This document shows, in pieces, positions 21,250 through 31,612 of a DNA stretch of 64,000 nt (position 1 is the stretch's first letter; each line of letters begins with the position of its first letter). The notes beneath the pieces were generated by a model, which saw only the letters and a program-made list of their open reading frames with translations, ran no database searches and was not told the DNA's origin. This DNA is from Amborella trichopoda. Lineage: Eukaryota > Streptophyta > Magnoliopsida > Amborellales > Amborellaceae. Made by a program: the position numbers and the translations under genes. The stretch spans positions 925,038 to 989,037 of the forward strand of contig NW_006499207.1 in assembly GCF_000471905.2 (NCBI RefSeq), read 5' to 3'.

Positions 21250-21560
21250 CCCCTTCTAAGTGCTTTTCTTTTCTTTCTCTCTCTTCTTCTCTTCTCTTCT
21301 CTCTATCTCTTCTTATCTTCTCTCTTCTTCCTCTCTCTTCTTCCTCTGTCTCTCTCCTCTCTCTGTCCTCTTTCTCTCCCTCTCTCTCTCCCCTCCACCA
21401 CACCGGCAGCTAGGCCGCTAGTTTCCTCTCCCCGTCTCTTTTCCTCCTCTCTCTCCCTTTCTCTCCACCACATTGATGACTAGGCTGCCGGTCTCATATC
21501 CCTTCTCTCTCTCTCTTTCTTCTCCCTTCTCTCTCACTCTCTCTTTCTCTCTTTTTCTCT
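21250..21560 (+). repeat. CT-rich low-complexity tract
   Basis: Almost pure pyrimidine, broken by a duplicated 'ccaccacaccggcagctaggccgc' / 'ccaccacattgatgactaggctgcc' phrase 66 bp apart. Confidence 0.9.
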
Positions 21561-22020
21561 CCTTCTCCTTAAGGAGACTTGCGCTTGAGTTTAATCTCAG
21601 GCTTCATCCCAGAGCAGATCACCTCTTGACAAGTTTCTCGTGGCTCTCTTTTTTTCTCTATCTCTCTCCTCTTCTCTCTCCTTGCTCTCCTCCATAAGGA
21701 AACTTGCACTTGAGGTTAAGCCTAAGCTTGATCCCAGAGCAGATCACAGCCCTTGACAAGTTTCATAGGGCTCTTGTTCTTTCTTTCTTTCTTTTTCATC
21801 TACTCTCTCTTTTTCTCTCCTTCTTTCTAAGGAGACTTACGCTTGAAATTAAGCCTTAGCGTGATCCCAGAGCGGATCACATGCCTTGACAAGTTTCCTA
21901 AGGCTGATTTTCTTTCTTTCTCTCTTATCCTCTCTCTCCCTTTCACTTCTCTTGCTCAGCCCATCCTTCACTTAACCCTCACTCTTTAAAGAGACGCGTG
22001 CTTGAGGTTAAGCCCGGGCT
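21560..22020 (+). repeat. Four large hairpin-type units, 126-158 bp apart
   Basis: Units start near 21,571, 21,697, 21,829 and 21,987 with 'aaggagacttgcgcttgag'. Three close about 60 bp later with 'gacaagtttc'. The outer arms pair (AAACTTG with CAAGTTT; CTAAGGAGACTT with AAGTTTCCTAAG at 21,829-21,903). An inner phrase 'gaggttaagcctaagcttga' contains palindromic AAGCTT. Confidence 0.75.
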
Positions 22021-23363
22021 TGATGTTTGAGGGTATTTTTCAACTCTTGTATCCCTGATAAAAACAAGGAGAGATAAATTTAAGACTTAGGTCCGAAGGT
22101 TCCAAAATGCTTGGGAATTACGGAAGCCATAGGTCAATAAGTCCTGATCCAGAAGTGAAAATTTTGACAATCTCAGAATGGCCTAAAAAGGTTCAAAACG
22201 TAGCCGAGGGTCTCCCAAGAACACCTGCCAAGTTTTACCGCAATCTAATAAGTTTAAGGTAATGCAGATACATAAACAATTTTGGAAAATCGGCCTCTAA
22301 CACGCTGAAAATGGACCTTATAACGACATCCCTATCACTGGAGCATCAAATGATTTTGAGACCACTGCCATTAGATCCAAAGCTTTCAAAAACCCCCCAA
22401 AGAGAAAGTTTTGGCTTGATCGAACGTTTTTAGACCAAGTTATGGCCAAATTACCCAAAACAAGTGGGCCACATGCTATTACGAAGCACCCTCAGTGAAC
22501 TAGTTTTGTGATTTCGGGCTGAACTTTGGAAGGTAATATCTCTCTTGTTCGAAGTTAGATCGAACCCAAATTTTGGGAGCATATTCGTCTCGTCGGCTCG
22601 AGCATTTCGATATATGACACGACCCATGTCGTGGCCCGAGTCGAGAGAAAAACTAGAGAGAGTATCGCAATCGGAAGTATGATTGCAAAATTTTATAGCA
22701 AGGGGTCTCAATGATCAACGGCCACATCATGATGCTCGCGCATCAAATCGGCCTCAAATCAAATCCATTACAACCACAGTGTTGGAGACTTCATCCGAGC
22801 CAAACATCACCCATGATGGACGGTCGGATTCACCGTAAAAAGGTGACGAAGTCACTATAATTTTTGGCAACCAGAAACCAAATTCTAGCCAAAATACCTA
22901 ATTTGAAACATTCGGGCACCAAATCGAGCCACGTTCGTTGCCAAACATTCATGAAGGCATGCTCGTCAAAATACAGTGAAGAAATCAATGAAAAAAAACG
23001 ATAAACGGGCATGATGTTGAATTAAAGATTGCACGTTTCTCATGATTTTCACACCTCGTGATCGTGGCCCAAAAGCCCGATCCATGATTCGAAATGGGTA
23101 TCAAAATGATCGTCTCCTCGAGGTGATCGAGAGAGCAATAATCTTTTGGCCAGATGAAGCCCAGAAAGACCCCAAAAGGACCACAGAAGATCGTAAGGAC
23201 TACATGGCCATGACAGGGATTGAATTGAAATTTCAAAAATTGTGGCAAGGGGCAAAATTATCATTTTGCCCCTATTTTCTTAATTTTAATTAATTCATTT
23301 TAATCTTATTTTTAATCAATTAGGTCAGGAATTAGGCATCCATCCATGTTTAGATTGAAACTC

Positions 23364-23370
23364 TATATAA
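23364..23370 (+). promoter_or_regulatory. TATA box of LTR D
   Basis: ACTCTATATAAGCACATG, in the homologous place. Confidence 0.6.
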
Positions 23371-23519
23371 GCACATGATGCTCTCACGTAATGGACCCTT
23401 TTTCGATCAATAAAAATTGGCTTCTTTCTCATCTTTTGGGTCACGTCTTTTCTCCTTGAAGAGAAAGAGAGAGGAGAGAGAAGACTTTGTGCAAGTACCC
23501 TAGACCCAACCAAGGTAAT

Positions 23520-23940
23520 TTTCACTCTCCTCTCCTCTTTCTCTTTCCTCTCCTCTTTCTCTTCCCTCTTCTTTTTCTCTCTTCTTTCTCCCTTCTCTCC
23601 TCTTTCACTCTCCTCCCCTCTTTCTCTCTCCTCTCCTTTTTCTCTCTCCTCTCCTCTTTCTCTTCCCTCTTCTTTTTCTCTCTTCTTTCTCCCTTATCTC
23701 CTCTTTCACTCTCCTCCCCTCTTTCTCTCTCCTCTCTTCTTTCTCTCTTTTCTTTCTCTCTTCTCTTCTTTCTCTCTCCTCTCTTCTTCCTCTTTCTCTG
23801 TCTTCTTTCTCTCTCCTCTCTTCTTTCTCTCTCCTCTCTTCTTTCTTCTCTTCTTCTTTCTTTTCTCTCCTTTTTCTTTCCTTTCTCAATCTTCTTCTTT
23901 CCTTTCTCTCTCTTCTTCTTTCTTTCTCTCTTCTTTCTCA
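23520..23940 (+). repeat. CT-rich tract with internal duplication
   Basis: Pyrimidine-only sequence. A block of about 110 bp is repeated (23,533 and 23,646 onward). Arg/Glu/Lys or Ser/Leu/Phe open frames on the two strands are composition artefacts. Confidence 0.9.
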
Positions 23941-24194
23941 ATGTCACGAAGGGACATCAATGTGGGCCCTACCATCTTGGCGGTATTCACTACTGTCTTT
24001 GTTGTTTTTCTTCTTCTCTACCTTTCTCTCTCCTCTCAAGGGCAGCAACATAAGCTCTACCCTCTTGGCAGGCCTCGCTGTCGTCTCTACTTGTTTTCTG
24101 CTTCTCTGTCTTTCTCTCTCCTCTTAGGGATAGCAACGTGGACTCTAACCTCTTGGAGGGCCTCAATGCCACAGTGTTTCTTCTTCTCTCTCTT

Positions 24195-24610
24195 TCACAG
24201 ACAACAGCTAACCCGCTAAGTGTGTCCTTCCTTCTCTCATTTTCTCTCTTTCAAGAATGGCAGTTAGCTTGTTGTGTCTCTGTTTTTCTCTCTTCTTCTC
24301 TTTCTTTCACAAACGGTCGCTAGTTGACCGTATATGTCTTTCCTTCTCTCCTTTACTCTCTTTTTCATAGACGATAGCTAGCCCGCCATCTACATTTTTC
24401 TTCTCTCTTGTTCTCTCTCTTTCATAGATGACAATTAGCTCGTTGTTTGCGTCTCTCTCCTTTCCTCTCTTTCACATATGGCAGCTAGCCCACCATCTGT
24501 GTCTTTCCTTCTCTCTTTCACAGACAGTAGCTAGCTTGCCGTCTGCGTCTTTCCTTCTCTCTTTTTATCTCTCTTTCACCGACGGCAACTAGCTCACCAT
24601 CTGTGTCTCT
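24195..24610 (+). repeat. Array of 8 hairpin units, period about 55 bp
   Basis: Units begin near 24,197, 24,254, 24,307, 24,366, 24,422, 24,473, 24,520 and 24,577. Typical forms are CACATATGG-CAGCTAGCCCA-CCATCTGTG (24,473-24,501) and CAGACAGTAGCTAGCTTGCC then GTCTG (24,521-24,545). All eight loops contain AGCT or CTAG, several GCTAGC. Spacers are TCTC-rich. Confidence 0.85.
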
Positions 24611-24730
24611 CTTTTTCTCTCCCAATCCACACCGATTGTACAGTAAAGTCAGTCGGTGTCCCAAAACAAGCCTCCACCTAAGCTTACCTCACAACCCTCC
24701 ATGCTACCCAAACCTGTGGCGGGTCCAGGA

Positions 24731-25602
24731 GCTCAAAAGATTGTCGATGATAAGGTCAAGTATGACATGGTTGAGCACCTCAGAAAACTCCCTCATCTAT
24801 GAAGCCCTTATTCTCTCAAGAGATTATCTCATGGCCCTTGTCCATGCTCTCTCTAGTCCAGAGGTATACAAGACTGAAGTAGAGCCCATTGAAGTGGACC
24901 CTGTTATCCTAAAAAAATTTCTAACAGTCACCTTCTCTGATGACGACCTTTAGCTAGGTGGAAAGTTCCACAACCAACCGCTCTTTGTAACCGACGAGTT
25001 GCATGCATGTCCCATCGTCCGAATCATGCTAGACGAGGGATCAGTAATCAATCTCATCCCAAGAAGGCTTCTCACTTGTTTAGGGTTGGGATCTAATGAC
25101 CTCACACCAACAAATATCACAGCTCAGGGGTTTAATCTGTCAGGGGAGAAACCAGCACATGATCGATGAATTAAATGATTACTTCCAGTTCTATGTAATC
25201 GACACCAACACCTCGTACAACATCCTCCTTGGACGCCCTTGGATGCATGATCAAGGAGTGGTTTTGTCTACCCTTCATCAATGCTTTAAGCATAGCCGGG
25301 ATGGGAGATAATACACAGTCCTGACAAAATATCATTCCATGTCGTCCAGACACATTATGCCGATGCAAAGTACTACTTTGTTCAAGAACCCAAGGACGAT
25401 AAAAGCAAATCTATAAGAAGAGTGGAACATCTCCACACGAGGATTCTGAGGGTGTAGGGCGTGTCCTTTTGGACATATTCAAAGAAGATGAGAGAAATGG
25501 CAAAATCTTCCCTCTAACCTCTATCAACACCAATACTCCATATCCTCTCCCTGAAGCATTACATGCTTCCCTTGAAGATGAGTCTCTCCCCTCCTTGTCT
25601 AG
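24731..25602 (+). pseudogene. Gypsy protease and protease-RT spacer remnant
   Basis: Homologous to the minus-strand copy at 577-1,561: VDDKVKYDMVEHLRKLP, then YEALILSRDYLMALVHAL, EVEPIEVDPVILKKFLTVTF, a stop in place of a Gln codon after DDDL, and ELHACPIVRIMLDEGSVINL. It continues with the spacer [20 protein letters not shown] and [15 protein letters not shown]. Several stops and frame changes (after DGR and around 25,140-25,170) make it untranslatable. The active-site loop is D-E-G-S. The remnant is cut at 25,602 by the LTR that starts TGTCACGACC. Confidence 0.85.
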
Positions 25603-26489
25603 TGTCACGACCCAGCCCCCGACCCTATACCGTACAAGCCGATGGTGGCAGAGTGCGGTACCACGATGTGAGGTGGCGAACGCCATTCAGGTGGGAGTGG
25701 CTCAATCGCATAAAAACACAGAATCAAGAGCAAACCATGAAAGTAAAACTAAAAACTTCACATAAAGACATATATTGTTCCAAAAGAATAGCCATTTCCA
25801 TTACACTAGATATCCAAAAGTTCTTAAATTTTCTTCAAGGAGCTAATGGCCCAAAAATACAAAGTGTAAAGTGAACATCGCAGTGGTTAGCCCAACAAAA
25901 ATATACTATAGAAAACTTTGGAAGACGGCTCTTCAAACTTCAAGCTTCAACTACCAGAGCACAACACAGCTACCCGCCTTCAGCTTAGAAGCTAACACTT
26001 TCATTCTACAGTCATGTAAATAAGATGAAATGAGCTAACAGCCCAGTAAGCAAATTTACACCATTGCATCCCAACGTTGTGACAGTGACAACAGTAAACA
26101 TTGCATATTAATTCACAAAATATCAAGAAGAGTCCCTCTATGGTGCCTTTCAGTATTCTAATAGTATGATAATAAAAGTAGTTCAAATACACAGTGTATA
26201 AGTCATAAATCACTTCACTTTAGGAAGTACAATAAGTTTAACAGATCACAGCTACAGAAGCTAAAGAGGCCTACTCCTCAAATAGAAGTTTCATTGCTCA
26301 GGCGAAGCCAATCTTGTAGCTTGAAACCTCTACCCTCATTCATGAGGCAGGACAATGACAAGTGGATATCCCACTTCGTAATGCCCTCACACACACACAT
26401 CCCCAACGCGCTTTGGGGTTTTTGATAGGCAGTGGCCTTGCAAGACACGACCCTCTCCTTGTGCTCTTCTAGCGAGAGGGCGTTATTCT

Positions 26490-26835
26490 ACTCTTAGGTG
26501 TCCCAATGCGTAGTGCCCATAACAATTGGCGGAAGCGACCCACCTTATTTTCTGGTTTCACTTCCCAACCCCATTCATATCATTGGGTCGAGGTACAGTC
26601 AAATCAGTAGTCGGCAGAGCAATATCCAACCACTAATGGGCGACCCATTGCGTGGTGGTCAAAGGCATAGTATCTCACAGTATAAAAAATAATACACTAC
26701 CTACTACCAATGGGTAGCCCATTGCGTAGTGGTCAGTATCGCAACCTGTCAGTATCACACTATTTTGCTCAATACAACAGTGCCACTACCAATGGGTGCT
26801 CCATTGCGTAGTGGTCAGCATCACATCAGTAACTC
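26490..26835 (+). repeat. Tandem unit of about 110 bp with 'CCAATGGGTAGCCCATTGCG'
   Basis: Three to four units, each with a hairpin of type CAATGGG-(TAG/TGCT/CGAC)-CCCATTG or close variants, followed by 'gtagtggtcag'. Confidence 0.8.
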
Positions 26836-26992
26836 AGTATTGCATTATCACATTACCAATATCACAGGAACTATAGCAGTATCACTGTAACAGTAGCAGT
26901 ATCACTGTAACAGTAGCAGTATCACAATAACAGTAGCAATATCACAGTAACAGTAGCAGTATCATAATAACAGTAGCAATATCACAGTTGAG
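26835..26992 (+). repeat. 20-21 bp minisatellite 'AGTATCACTGTAACAGTAGC'
   Basis: About seven copies with few changes, between 'tcagtattgcatt' and 'cagttgagcgtt'. Confidence 0.95.
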
Positions 26993-27009
26993 CGTTAAAG
27001 CTTAATTTC

Positions 27010-27590
27010 TTGTAATTATAGGCAATGATGTGCGCTCACTAATCGGGTCATAACTTTTAGTTCATTTGGAATTTGAAAACGGTTCCAAAACCAATTTTTC
27101 ACTAGACACATCTACCTTTCACAAGGGGGTGGTTTGAAGACATTTGGACCCCTTTTTACCTCTTAGAGGCACAAGAAAGTCGGGGTTTGCTAGCTGCACC
27201 TTGCTATGTATATGAGACATCAACATACCCTTCTTTATATCACGATAACTCTCAATCCGTGAAGTATTTTGAGACAATTTCAAAGTCAAGGTTTTAGCCA
27301 AGACACATATCTTTCTAACAAGGGTAATTTGAAATCATTAGGACTCCATTTGGTTGTTCAAAGACCCATGCCAAACAAGGTGATAGCTCTGAGTTTTATC
27401 AAAATTGACCCCAGTAACATATCTTCACAAAATGATGCATAACTTTCCATCTACGAGGAATCTCAAAATAATTTATACATGCAAGTTTAAGCCAACTCAA
27501 AGACCTTTCAAATGGCGGTGGATTGACAAGAAATAGACTTCATTTTGGTAGTTAAAACCAGTGATCATAGCAATGAAAGTGTATTTACGA
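27010..27590 (+). repeat. Diverged tandem unit of about 200 bp
   Basis: Phrases 'ccaagacacatat', 'tttctaacaagggt' and 'atttcatttggttgt' recur about three times with strong drift. Confidence 0.5.
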
Positions 27591-28259
27591 TGAAAACCTG
27601 ACATATCTTCCGACGAAGATCTCTCGGATCTTGACATCTTAAACTTATGAAAATGTAGTGGTAGAGAAAATGGGACAAATTGAATTCAGATCTGACACCA
27701 GATCTACCTCGAAACAAGCATATCTACTCTCAAATCTATGGCAGAGCCAACATGATCCAAGACACTAAAATACGATTTTAAAGAAAACTAACTAAAATAA
27801 GATCAAAATAAAATTAAAACAAGAAGACAACAATACCGAATAGGGCTGGATGGCTCGGGACTCTCGAGCCTTCAAAGGCTCGCCGGTCTCAGCACCAGCG
27901 TCCTCTTTGCCTCTCTGATTCGGATGTCGACGCTAGAGTGGTTTTAGAACAAGGGTTTTTATTCCCTAGGTTAGGGTTTCAGGAGGCTAGGGTTTCTTAA
28001 GCAAGTCTATCCTCTAGGGTTTTAATCCTCTGAAGCTCTAGGGTTTTCCTCTCTCTGAAGTCGTGCCTCCAAATGGCCACGAAAAGGGATTATATAGGGC
28101 TAAGGATCTGTTGGAAAGGATATATTCCCGTAACCAACAAATCCCTATCCAAAATTTCAATTTTCGAGGGTACGGATCTGGGCGGTACGCCTAGTGTCGC
28201 CCAAATAAATTTTGTAAAAAACCTCAAAAAAGGTCAGAAAATCACTCACAAGTGAAAAT

Positions 28260-28610
28260 TTTCAATTTGGGACAAGAAGGGTTCTATTGTCCCTCACACC
28301 AAATTTTGTACAAATTAAAAATTTCCAACTTGGGTGTGTTCCTTAGCCTCTTATGAAGCTCTCAGAAAAAAATTTGGGTCAAAATGGATTGTTTTACTAT
28401 TTTTAATGATTTTTTTGGTAAAACAAGGTGTTTGCAGGATGACTTGAGCGACACTGCCAAAACTTGTCCAAATTGATGTTTTTCACTTTGGGTGTGTTCC
28501 TCAAATTTCTGTGAAGCTTTTAGAAAAAACTTGGGTCAAAAATGATTTTTTTACTATTTTTAATGAATTTTTTGGTAAAATAGGGCATTTGTAGGATTCT
28601 GGGTCAAAAT
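28260..28610 (+). repeat. Duplication of about 165 bp
   Basis: Both copies have 'ttgggtgtgttcct', 'aagctctcagaaaaaa' / 'aagcttttagaaaaaa', 'cttgggtcaaaa' and 'tttttaatgatttttttggtaaaa'. Confidence 0.85.
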
Positions 28611-28736
28611 AGGGTTTATGCAGGGTTTCAAGTAAGTAGATTGATTTTGGGTCATGGATTTGGATTTACTAAGATAATGTGGTCCTAAAGGTTCAGAAAA
28701 CATAGAAGTTTCCATATTTAAAATGCGGTGTCTACA

Positions 28737-29450
28737 GGTGCCCCTCTTTGGCACTCCCTGTCCTTCGAGGGACAGGTGAGTGGCAAAGAAATGGACACTT
28801 TTGCGTTCCCTATCCTTCGAGGGGCAGGTAAACATCAAAGGTAATACTGAAATTTTAAATTTCTTCCTGATGTCACGTAGTCAAAGGGCGTACCAACTAA
28901 TCCCTCCAAGTCATTGCGCTCACCGAGCTCACCCGCCTAGGGGATTTTTCCTCCTAGGGTTTTCGGCGTGAGATGTCGGTGAGTTACACAAGCTTGAAAC
29001 TCGAGTTGGATTTTCTGACCATGCCACTTAACTTCGGGGATTTCACAGTTTAAAAGTTTTAACCCTAACATCTTCTTTGATTTCGTTAGGGTTTTTTAAG
29101 GCTTTTTATAGGAAAAATCTTTCTATAGGAAGAGACTTGTTTGGCAGATTTCGAAGAGAGAGACGAGGCATCGACACGGCAATCACGGCAACCGGTAATC
29201 ATCATATACGGGTGCCCAAGCTCCTTTGTTTTTAAAAGTATTTTAGAAATTTTGAAAGTAGGGGGAGAATAGAAATAGAACCCAGAGCAAGGACAGGTTA
29301 CGATTTTAACAAAGAAATTAATGTTTTTGAAAACACATGATATATAGTAAAAATTTTGAAAAGAGAAAGATATTTCGAACAAGAAGGTTGGTTAGCAGTT
29401 TCAACTCCTACAACCATAGACCCCTCTAAGCAGTTTAGCGTCATGCAGTG
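28737..29450 (+). mobile_element. Non-coding DNA after the LTR end
   Basis: No coding frame supported. Near 28,745-28,830 there is a ~60-bp duplication around 'tccttcgagggacaggt'. Probably internal retroelement DNA. Confidence 0.4.
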
Positions 29451-29935
29451 ACGGACCATACACCCGACATTTTTACTTCATACGGGGATAGACGGTATAC
29501 ACCCGACCCTTTTACGTCATACAGGGATAGATGAAATACACCTGACCTTTTATGTCATGCGGGGTAAGACAGAAAACACCCGACATTTCACATCATACGG
29601 GGCTAGACGTTACCTGCCTCGGATCTTTTACGTCGCACGAGTTTGACATTGAACTAGGTACACCCGACCTTTCATGTCATACAAGGCTAAACGGTACCTA
29701 CCTCGGTTGTTTTACATCGCACGAGTTTGACATTTTTCCAATGAACAGGGTAGTTGTGCCCTAGATACACCCGACCTTTTGCGTCATATGGGGCTAGAAG
29801 GTACCCGTCTCAGCTCTTTTACGTCGCACGAGTTTGACATTGAACTGAATACACCCGACCTTTCACGTCATACGAGGCTAGACGATACATGTCTCGGCTC
29901 TTTTGCGTCGCACGAGTTTGACGTTGAACTGCCCT
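29450..29935 (+). repeat. Minisatellite, units of about 55 and 110 bp
   Basis: Recurring 'acacccgacctttcacgtcatacggggctagacggtac' and 'ctcggctcttttacgtcgcacgagtttgacattgaact'. About five copies of the first part and four of the second. Related halves suggest a 55-bp ancestor. Confidence 0.9.
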
Positions 29936-29954
29936 CAAAGGGGCACACCCCACT

Positions 29955-30030
29955 TAGAATTTCTCTCTCTCTCTCTCTTAAGAAAAGTTTCTCTCTCTCT
30001 CTCTCTTAAGAAAAGTTTCTCTCTCTCATG
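29955..30030 (+). repeat. (CT)n tracts duplicated with 'cttaagaaaagtttctc'
   Basis: Two copies of about 35 bp; 'tctctctctctcttaagaaaagtt'-like, with the palindrome CTTAAG. Confidence 0.9.
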
Positions 30031-30617
30031 AAAGCCAAAGGGGGCATGCCTCACTCTTTCATCTTTGATCTCTCTCTCCCACTTTGTGAAAGAACCTAAG
30101 GATTTAAGTTATGGAGTTCTTCTCTCCTGTCTCTCAACTATGGATTTATGGCTAAGGGTTTTAGGATTTAGCAAAAAGAGAATCTATCTCTCTCAAACTA
30201 CGTTGCTAAGGGAATTCACCTAGAGTTTGAGTTTGTGATTAAAGGGGTACATGTTTTCTTGGTGTGACTTGGCCTAAACGTGTTTTTCCAGTTGAGATTG
30301 AAGGTGATCATTGATCCCGCGCCATCAGATGGTAGTGACTCGATGTAGGGTGTAATATGTCCGGTTGAGGTAATCTCCGACACTCTCTTTTGTTTCTTGT
30401 TATATTTAATTATATTATCTTTATATTCCCAAGCATAAGAATTGTAGATATTTTATTTGTTTAAAGAAAATTGGTTTAATAGCATCAAGGGTGTTTTTTT
30501 AAGATCTTGGATTTGTTAGTTTTATTTTCTTTGAAGTAAGAATTATTGTAATAAGACTACTTGTAAGTGATATTTGCCAAAAGAAAGGAAAAAGAAAAGA
30601 AAAGGGGTAGAAAAGAA

Positions 30618-30618
<1 letters not shown>
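30031..30618. other. No gene seen
   Basis: A+T-rich DNA with CT phrases. Reads like the end of retroelement sequence grading into unique intergenic DNA near 30,360. Confidence 0.4.

Positions 30619-30619
<1 letters not shown>

Positions 30620-30653
<34 letters not shown>
30620..30653. repeat. (TA)n microsatellite
   Basis: About 16 TA dinucleotides. Confidence 0.95.
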
Positions 30654-30655
<2 letters not shown>

Positions 30656-31603
30656 CCCAGTAAGATCGCATTAGTCTTTCTTTCATCTAAAGCAATCAGT
30701 TCAATTGAATCCCAAGTTTTGGTTGTAAACTAAACAAGCCAATTCCATTTGATACTCAACTTCGCCATACCATTTATATCAACAACATTTTGCGACATGG
30801 TGTCTGTATTGAAATAATCTCTAAATCACAATAAAATCTTAGAGCATGCATTGGAATATTCAAGATATTAAGCCCATCACCAAGATATTAAGTAATGGGG
30901 AGTGAGAGAAGGGTGGGGACACATGGGGAGACAGAGAGGGATTTGGGGAAACACGAGGGGAGAGAGAGTGAGAGACACGGGGGGAGAGAGAGGTTTGGGG
31001 AAAGTCAGAGAGGCAGCTTTAGGGAAAAATCATGTGAAGAGAGAGAAAAGATGGGGTTTAGAAAGGATATATCTTTCTTATATTTGTTTGGAACAAAAAA
31101 AAAAGGTTTAAAGGGGATAAAATTAGCTCGGGGGCTTAAAAAATATAAAACTTAGAATTTCTATGACCTAATATATGTTTTGAAATCTTGGGTCTATAGA
31201 GATATATAACTTAAAAATAATAGGTATGGAGATATTTCTCTTTATAAAATGACATACTGATCAATTCATGAAGTCTTGAAAGTTACAACTCCCTTTTTAA
31301 ATGGATCATGTTAGAATGGCAATGGCCTGGTCTGGCCCTCTCTTTTCTTTTCTTCTTTTTGTTTGAAAATATCATTGAAGGGAATGAAACCCTATATGAT
31401 ATCACTTTGGGGTAATTTTTTTCTTGTAACAATTGAGGATACACTTTTCTTTTTTCATTTTAATAGATACCATCTCAATAAAAAATGTTAAAATAGCTAA
31501 ATTGCCATTTTTCAGTGTTTAGAATGCATAACAAACATCTGCATTTGTAATTTGACCCTTAAGAGGCCTCAACCGAATGATAAAAAATAATCTTCGCAGA
31601 TAA
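30654..31603. other. No gene seen; includes a GA-rich block
   Basis: Bases 30,895-31,060 are purine-rich on the plus strand ('gagagagagtgagagacacgggg'). The rest is A+T-rich intergenic DNA. The small frames in the GA block are composition artefacts. Confidence 0.5.
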
Positions 31604-31612
31604 AAAATTCAA
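31604..31612. repeat. Target-site duplication, left copy
   Basis: AAAATTCAA, identical to 32,876-32,884 across the MULE. Confidence 0.9.

Larger units (their letters stand above)
19342..22023 (+). mobile_element. Long LTR, plus orientation (copy C2)
   Basis: It begins TGTAGGGTATTTTTTACATAC after the polypurine tract. It continues with U3 text homologous to 22,024 onward ('ggtaccaaaatgcctatggactatgg' against 'ggttccaaaatgcttgggaattacgg'). Then come a TATA box at 20,684-20,689, C-rich 17-bp repeats (20,925-21,035), 35-bp repeats (21,045-21,245), a CT-rich tract and large hairpin units (21,560-22,020). The next LTR begins at once at 22,024, so two LTRs sit tandemly. Confidence 0.7.
22024..24615 (+). 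mobile_element. Long LTR, plus orientation (copy D)
   Basis: It begins TGTTTGAGGGTATTTTTCAA, matching the minus LTR start at 8,739. Homology to that LTR is visible through 'gagagaaaaactagagag' (22,645) and 'gaagaaatcaatgaaaaaa' (22,980). A TATA box lies at 23,364-23,370. Long CT tracts (23,520-23,940), three units of about 100 bp (23,945-24,190) and a hairpin array (24,195-24,610) follow. The leader seen in other copies is missing: sequence passes straight from the array into a gag-pol remnant, so about 0.5 kb or more has been deleted. Confidence 0.75.
25603..28736 (+). mobile_element. 3.1-kb LTR, TGTCACGACC family
   Basis: It starts TGTCACGACCCAGCCC and ends GTGTCTACA (TG...CA). A TATA-like GATTATATAGGG lies at 28,088-28,099 and the text after the end (GGTGCCCCTCTTTGGCACTC) could hold a primer-binding site. 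It has inserted into the protease remnant. Internal tandem repeats sit at 26,490-26,990, 27,010-27,590 and 28,260-28,600. The first 900 bp closely match a copy at 44,992-45,990. The matching second LTR is not in the window, so this may be a solo LTR or the 5' LTR of an element whose body is the non-coding DNA to the right. Confidence 0.7.

Noticed and set aside
21114..21697. Ser/Leu-rich and Arg/Glu-rich frames on opposite strands
   Set aside because: Low-complexity CT tract in LTR C2.
23487..24323. 188-codon Phe/Ser/Leu frame and 141-codon Arg/Lys/Glu frame
   Set aside because: Low-complexity CT tract and repeat units of LTR D; a nuclear or membrane protein is not supported.
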